Assembly (NCBI GenBank): GCA_005879015.1
Contig: VBMC01000058.1
Coordinates: forward strand, 1 to 7,099
Direction: 5' to 3'
DNA: 7,099 nt
Origin: Methanobacteriota archaeon
Lineage (GTDB): Archaea > Thermoplasmatota > Thermoplasmata > RBG-16-68-12
Part shown: positions 5,686 through 7,099 of the stretch, one piece after another
Position numbering within the stretch: the first letter of the stretch is position 1
Layout: every line of letters starts with the position of its first letter
Notes under the pieces: model-generated
What the model was told of the DNA's origin: nothing
Databases searched by the model: none
What the model saw: only the letters and a program-made list of their open reading frames with translations
Position numbers and translations under genes: made by a program

Positions 5686-6183
5686 TCACAGGATGCTGCG
5701 GAGGTCGTCCGCGACCCACTCGAGGAATTCCTTGTCCGTCGGCCCAAAGGCGTTCAACTGATCCGAGTCGATGTCAATTTCCGCGAAGGGGACGCCGTCC
5801 CGGAGAATCGGAACCACGATCTCCGCGCGGGTGTTGATGAAACACTGCAAGTACCGCGGGTCGTTGTTCACATCCGGCACGATCACGGTGGCCTTCTGCG
5901 AGACCGCGGCCCCGCAGATCCCCTCCCCGATCGCGATCCGGGTGTGTTGCGTGGCGCTGGGTCCGGACCACGAGGCGAGGACGAGTTCGGGACCTTCGAC
6001 GACATAGATTCCGACCCAGGTGTAGTGAGGTACCTTCCGGAGTTCCCGGCAGACGAAGTCCGTGATCGCCTTCCGCTGACTGCCGGAGTGGATGATCTTC
6101 TGGAGGCGGGCGGCGACGTCATCGTAGCTCACCTTGCCTTTCTCCCCCGCCATGACCTCTCCGAACTTCCCCACGCCCTTCAT
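5686..6183 (-). CDS. GAF-domain protein, fRMsr-like (free methionine-R-sulfoxide reductase family)
   Basis: A single GAF domain resembling free methionine-(R)-sulfoxide reductase, which repairs oxidised free methionine using cysteine chemistry and thioredoxin. With ATG 6183 it has 165 residues, the usual size of this family. Seen in order (numbering from this start): YTWVGIYVVEGPELVLASW, then GPSATQHTRI, GEGICGAA (Cys90), VPDV, YLQC (Cys114), TRAEIVVPI (Glu121), and AEIDIDSD (Asp137, Asp139). The Glu and the D-x-D match substrate-binding acids described for the family. Cys114 matches the catalytic Cys118 and Cys90 matches Cys94, but the third cysteine (Cys84, normally in a PACTRI-like segment) is replaced here by SATQHTRI. 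A TTG at 6243 would add 20 residues, but that stretch has poorer codon use and contains the TATA-like box, so ATG 6183 is preferred; ATG 6153 is also possible. Activity is therefore likely but not certain. Confidence 0.85.
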   Translation of the reverse strand: MKGVGKFGEVMAGEKGKVSYDDVAARLQKIIHSGSQRKAITDFVCRELRKVPHYTWVGIYVVEGPELVLASWSGPSATQHTRIAIGEGICGAAVSQKATVIVPDVNNDPRYLQCFINTRAEIVVPILRDGVPFAEIDIDSDQLNAFGPTDKEFLEWVADDLRSIL

Positions 6184-6216
6184 TTCGTCCGCCGTCGCGT
6201 CGAAGGGTCGCGCTCG

Positions 6217-6224
6217 CCATAAGG
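6217..6224 (-). promoter_or_regulatory. TATA-like box for the fRMsr-like gene
   Basis: On the minus strand this reads CCTTATGG. It is centred about 37 bases before ATG 6183 and would start transcription near 6194, leaving about 11 bases of leader. It argues against the longer TTG start at 6243. Confidence 0.4.
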
Positions 6225-6338
6225 CTTGCGGAATAGTGGGCAATATCGATCCTCATCCGACGGGTCGGAACACGTTCGGCGGAAGGCCTGCCGACGACGC
6301 GGCTCGAAACCCGGTCCGAACAAACTATCTGAAACCTT

Positions 6339-6345
6339 GATATAC
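6339..6345 (+). promoter_or_regulatory. TATA-like box before repeat unit 1
   Basis: GATATAC is preceded by CTGAAAC (6329-6335), which resembles an archaeal TFB recognition element. The box lies about 22 bases before the first copy of the 29-bp repeat, so transcription would begin at or just inside the repeat. Confidence 0.45.
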
Positions 6346-6360
6346 TTCACGTCGGTGAAG
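6345..6360. promoter_or_regulatory. Inverted repeat CTTCAC-GTCG-GTGAAG
   Basis: A perfect 6-bp inverted repeat with a 4-base spacer lies exactly between the TATA-like box (6339-6345) and the start of repeat unit 1 (6364). A repressor bound here would block the promoter. No counterpart exists before repeat unit 2. Confidence 0.4.
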
Positions 6361-6363
6361 GCT

Positions 6364-6392
6364 ACAAGCATCCCTCCATGACGAGGCCGTTC
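6364..6392 (+). repeat. 29-bp direct repeat, copy 1
   Basis: The sequence runs from ACAAGCATCCCTCCA through TG to ACGAGGCCGTTC. It matches the copy at 6529-6557 at 27 of 29 positions, differing only at 6379-6380 (TG against CA). Its last nine bases form the left arm of the hairpin that follows. Confidence 0.9.
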
Positions 6393-6430
6393 CCCGGTTT
6401 CTCGAAGGGCGGGCGGCCTGACCTATTTTT
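6366..6430 (+). ncRNA. Putative small RNA 1
   Basis: Candidate RNA of about 60-65 nt: TATA-like box at 6339-6345, a single-stranded C-rich 5' part (CAUCCCUCC), then a hairpin and a T-tract. The boundaries are estimates from the promoter and terminator positions. A parallel unit at 6524-6583 shares the 5' part and the stem but not the loop. The 32-codon frame opened by ATG 6378 has no counterpart in copy 2, where the ATG is absent, which argues for RNA over protein. Confidence 0.45.
6384..6430 (+). terminator. Hairpin plus T-tract, unit 1
   Basis: AGGCCGTTC (6384-6392) pairs with GGGCGGCCT (6411-6419), including two T-G wobbles. After a one-base bulge (6410), three more C-G pairs follow (6393-6395 with 6407-6409), and the loop has 11 bases. 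CTATTTTT follows at 6423-6430. The layout is that of an intrinsic terminator on the plus strand. Confidence 0.55.
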
Positions 6431-6450
6431 GCCCGGTCCGGAGGCCCCGA

Positions 6451-6508
6451 ATTCGAAAAGCTGGTCTCAGATTTGAGCGGGATTCGAAAAACGTTTTATA
6501 GATTTGAG
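6451..6508 (+). repeat. Two 27-bp half-conserved direct repeats, 31-bp period
   Basis: Both copies (6451-6477 and 6482-6508) begin with ATTCGAAAA and end with AGATTTGAG, separated by a variable 9-base core: GCTGGTCTC in the first and ACGTTTTAT in the second. The core of the second copy contributes to the TATA-like box of RNA unit 2. CGAAAA resembles a TFB recognition element, so this may be a duplicated promoter of which only the second copy has a TATA box. Confidence 0.7.
6486..6501 (+). promoter_or_regulatory. TFB-element and TATA-like box before repeat unit 2
   Basis: GAAAAACGTTTTATAG combines an A-rich TFB-type element with TTTATAG. The box is centred 31 bases before the second 29-bp repeat, placing initiation near 6524. 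Confidence 0.5.
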
Positions 6509-6528
6509 TTATTGTGGGAGTTGCTTAG

Positions 6529-6557
6529 ACAAGCATCCCTCCACAACGAGGCCGTTC
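6529..6557 (+). repeat. 29-bp direct repeat, copy 2
   Basis: It matches copy 1 at 27 of 29 positions, 165 bases downstream and in the same orientation. In copy 2 the two changed bases are CA (6544-6545), which removes both the ATG and the TGA present in copy 1. Confidence 0.9.
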
Positions 6558-6583
6558 AGGATTCCTGGACGGCCCTTTATTTT
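6550..6583 (+). terminator. Strong hairpin plus T-tract, unit 2
   Basis: GGCCGTTCAGG (6550-6560) pairs with CCTGGACGGCC (6564-6574) over 11 bp with one T-G wobble and a 3-base loop. CTTTATTTT follows directly (6575-6583). This is a textbook intrinsic terminator shape on the plus strand. On the minus strand the A-rich side precedes the hairpin, so it is not a terminator for purN. Confidence 0.7.
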
Positions 6584-6605
6584 GGTTTGGGATGTCGGAT
6601 CCAGG

Positions 6606-7099
6606 CTAGGCCAGTGGTGGAAGGGAGAGCCCCTTCGTGTCGATTTTCACCCGGCGGCCCTCGACCGTGAGACGGCCTTCCGCGAAGAGGCGGACCGCGA
6701 GGGGAAGGAAGATGTGTTCTTGTTCCAAGATGCGCGCGGCAAGGGTCTCCTCCGTATCGTCCTCGTGAATCGGGACGGCCTTCTGGAGGATGATCGGTCC
6801 TCCGTCGACGGAGGCGTCGGTGAAATGGATCGTACATCCGGTGACCTTGACGCCGGCCGCGAGAGCGTCCCTTTGGGCATGGGCCCCTGGGAAGGCGGGT
6901 AGCAGGGAGGGATGGATGTTCATGATCCGCATGGGGAATTGGCCGATGAAGTACGTCGTGACGAGCCGCATGAACCCCGCGAAGACGACGAGGTCCGTCC
7001 GTTTCTCCTTCAGGACTTTCACGACCTCGCGCTCGAAGGCGGCCCGGTCCTTCCCGAAGGGCCGGTGGTCGATCACGACGGCGGGAACGTCCGCTTTCT
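6606..7099 (-). CDS. purN: Phosphoribosylglycinamide formyltransferase, 5' end beyond the window
   Basis: GAR transformylase, which transfers a formyl group from 10-formyltetrahydrofolate to glycinamide ribonucleotide in purine synthesis. The frame is open from the right edge (KADVPAVVIDHRPFGKDRAA) to TAG 6608-6606, about 164 residues. The catalytic motif NIHPSLLPAFPG contains the Asn (codon 6920-6918) and the His (6914-6912). A second motif, TDASVDGGPIILQ, contains the catalytic Asp (codon 6806-6804). The C-terminal part, EETLAARILEQEHIFLPLAV, is typical of the family. The N-terminal nucleotide-binding portion (about 40-50 residues) lies outside the window, so the real start is unseen; the GTG at 7076 is internal. 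No defects are visible. Downstream on the same strand lies the intergenic repeat region. The identification is firm. Confidence 0.96.
   Translation of the reverse strand, partial: KADVPAVVIDHRPFGKDRAAFEREVVKVLKEKRTDLVVFAGFMRLVTTYFIGQFPMRIMNIHPSLLPAFPGAHAQRDALAAGVKVTGCTIHFTDASVDGGPIILQKAVPIHEDDTEETLAARILEQEHIFLPLAVRLFAEGRLTVEGRRVKIDTKGLSLPPLA

Larger units (their letters stand above)
6524..6583 (+). ncRNA. Putative small RNA 2
   Basis: A second candidate RNA of about 60 nt with the same order as unit 1: TATA-like box, C-rich segment GCATCCCTCC, conserved stem and T-tract. Its 5' end is estimated from the TATA position and its 3' end from the T-tract. It ends only about 20 bases from the convergent purN stop codon. 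Confidence 0.45.
6244..6605. other. Intergenic region holding the twin repeat/hairpin units
   Basis: This gap of about 360 bases between two minus-strand genes has no convincing protein gene on either strand. Its first 80 bases show nothing beyond a short inverted repeat, CCGAC-GG-GTCGG (6257-6268). From 6329 on it carries two promoter/repeat/hairpin/T-tract units reading on the plus strand, with the 31-bp-period direct repeats between them. Confidence 0.6.

Noticed and set aside
6180..6371. A 63-codon minus-strand frame beginning at GGAGGGATG inside repeat copy 1
   Set aside because: It looks attractive because of the Shine-Dalgarno-like GGAGGG, but it overlaps the fRMsr-like start, has shadow-like composition, and the equivalent frame in copy 2 stops after three codons.
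6378..6385. C/D-box guide RNA based on ATGACGA in repeat copy 1
   Set aside because: The C-box-like word is changed to ACAACGA in copy 2 and no properly placed D box (CTGA) pair is seen.
6378..6476. A 32-codon plus-strand frame starting in repeat copy 1 (MTRPFPGFSKGG...)
   Set aside because: The ATG is not conserved in copy 2 and the frame runs through the hairpin and T-tract. The conservation pattern fits RNA rather than protein.
6364..6557. CRISPR array or transposon ends made from the 29-bp repeats
   Set aside because: There are only two copies with a 136-base gap, no further spaced repeats, no cas or transposase genes, no inverted ends and no target duplications.
6520..6590. A tRNA-like T-arm (GTTCAGGATTCC) in repeat unit 2
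   Set aside because: The bases belong to a longer 11-bp hairpin, and no acceptor, D or anticodon arm can be built around them.
6504..6902. A 132-codon plus-strand frame running from repeat unit 2 into purN
   Set aside because: Most of it is antisense to purN, and its start overlaps the hairpin and T-tract. No protein features are seen.

Overview
The window looks like a GC-rich archaeal chromosome segment, most likely from a Thermoplasmatota-type lineage (lineage is inference). The archaeal signs are a methionyl-tRNA synthetase with archaeal-style motifs, AT-rich TATA-like boxes about 25-35 bases before start codons with almost no Shine-Dalgarno sequences, several small zinc-ribbon proteins, a TRAM-domain remnant, and a regulator with two winged-helix domains next to a tiny membrane protein. 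Nothing indicates a plasmid, phage, insertion sequence or CRISPR array.

Layout. 1-1642 (minus): metG, cut by the left edge. 1802-3352 (plus): three small genes, each with its own promoter-like sequence: a four-zinc-ribbon protein, an unrecognised 96-residue protein, and a zinc-ribbon protein with two membrane segments. 3353-3731: intergenic, with an orphan TATA region, a GC hairpin, the C-terminal half of a decayed TRAM-domain gene, and a cluster of palindromes. 3732-5652 (plus): a probable operon of an exported, membrane-anchored protein with two EF-hand-like calcium loops, a three-helix membrane protein, and a double winged-helix regulator. 5686-6183 (minus): a GAF-domain protein resembling free methionine-R-sulfoxide reductase. 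6244-6605: intergenic, with two related units that each combine a TATA-like box, a 29-bp repeat, a hairpin and a T-tract. 6606-7099 (minus): purN, cut by the right edge.

How the genes fit together. metG, the fRMsr-like gene and purN are housekeeping or redox-repair functions, probably transcribed separately. The exported protein, small membrane protein and regulator are adjacent and co-directional and may form an envelope-linked regulatory unit. The least ordinary content is intergenic: the twin repeat/hairpin units at 6339-6583 are the best candidate for something undescribed, probably a pair of paralogous small RNAs. The TRAM relic at 3462-3584 shows that a gene was lost next to the exported-protein operon.
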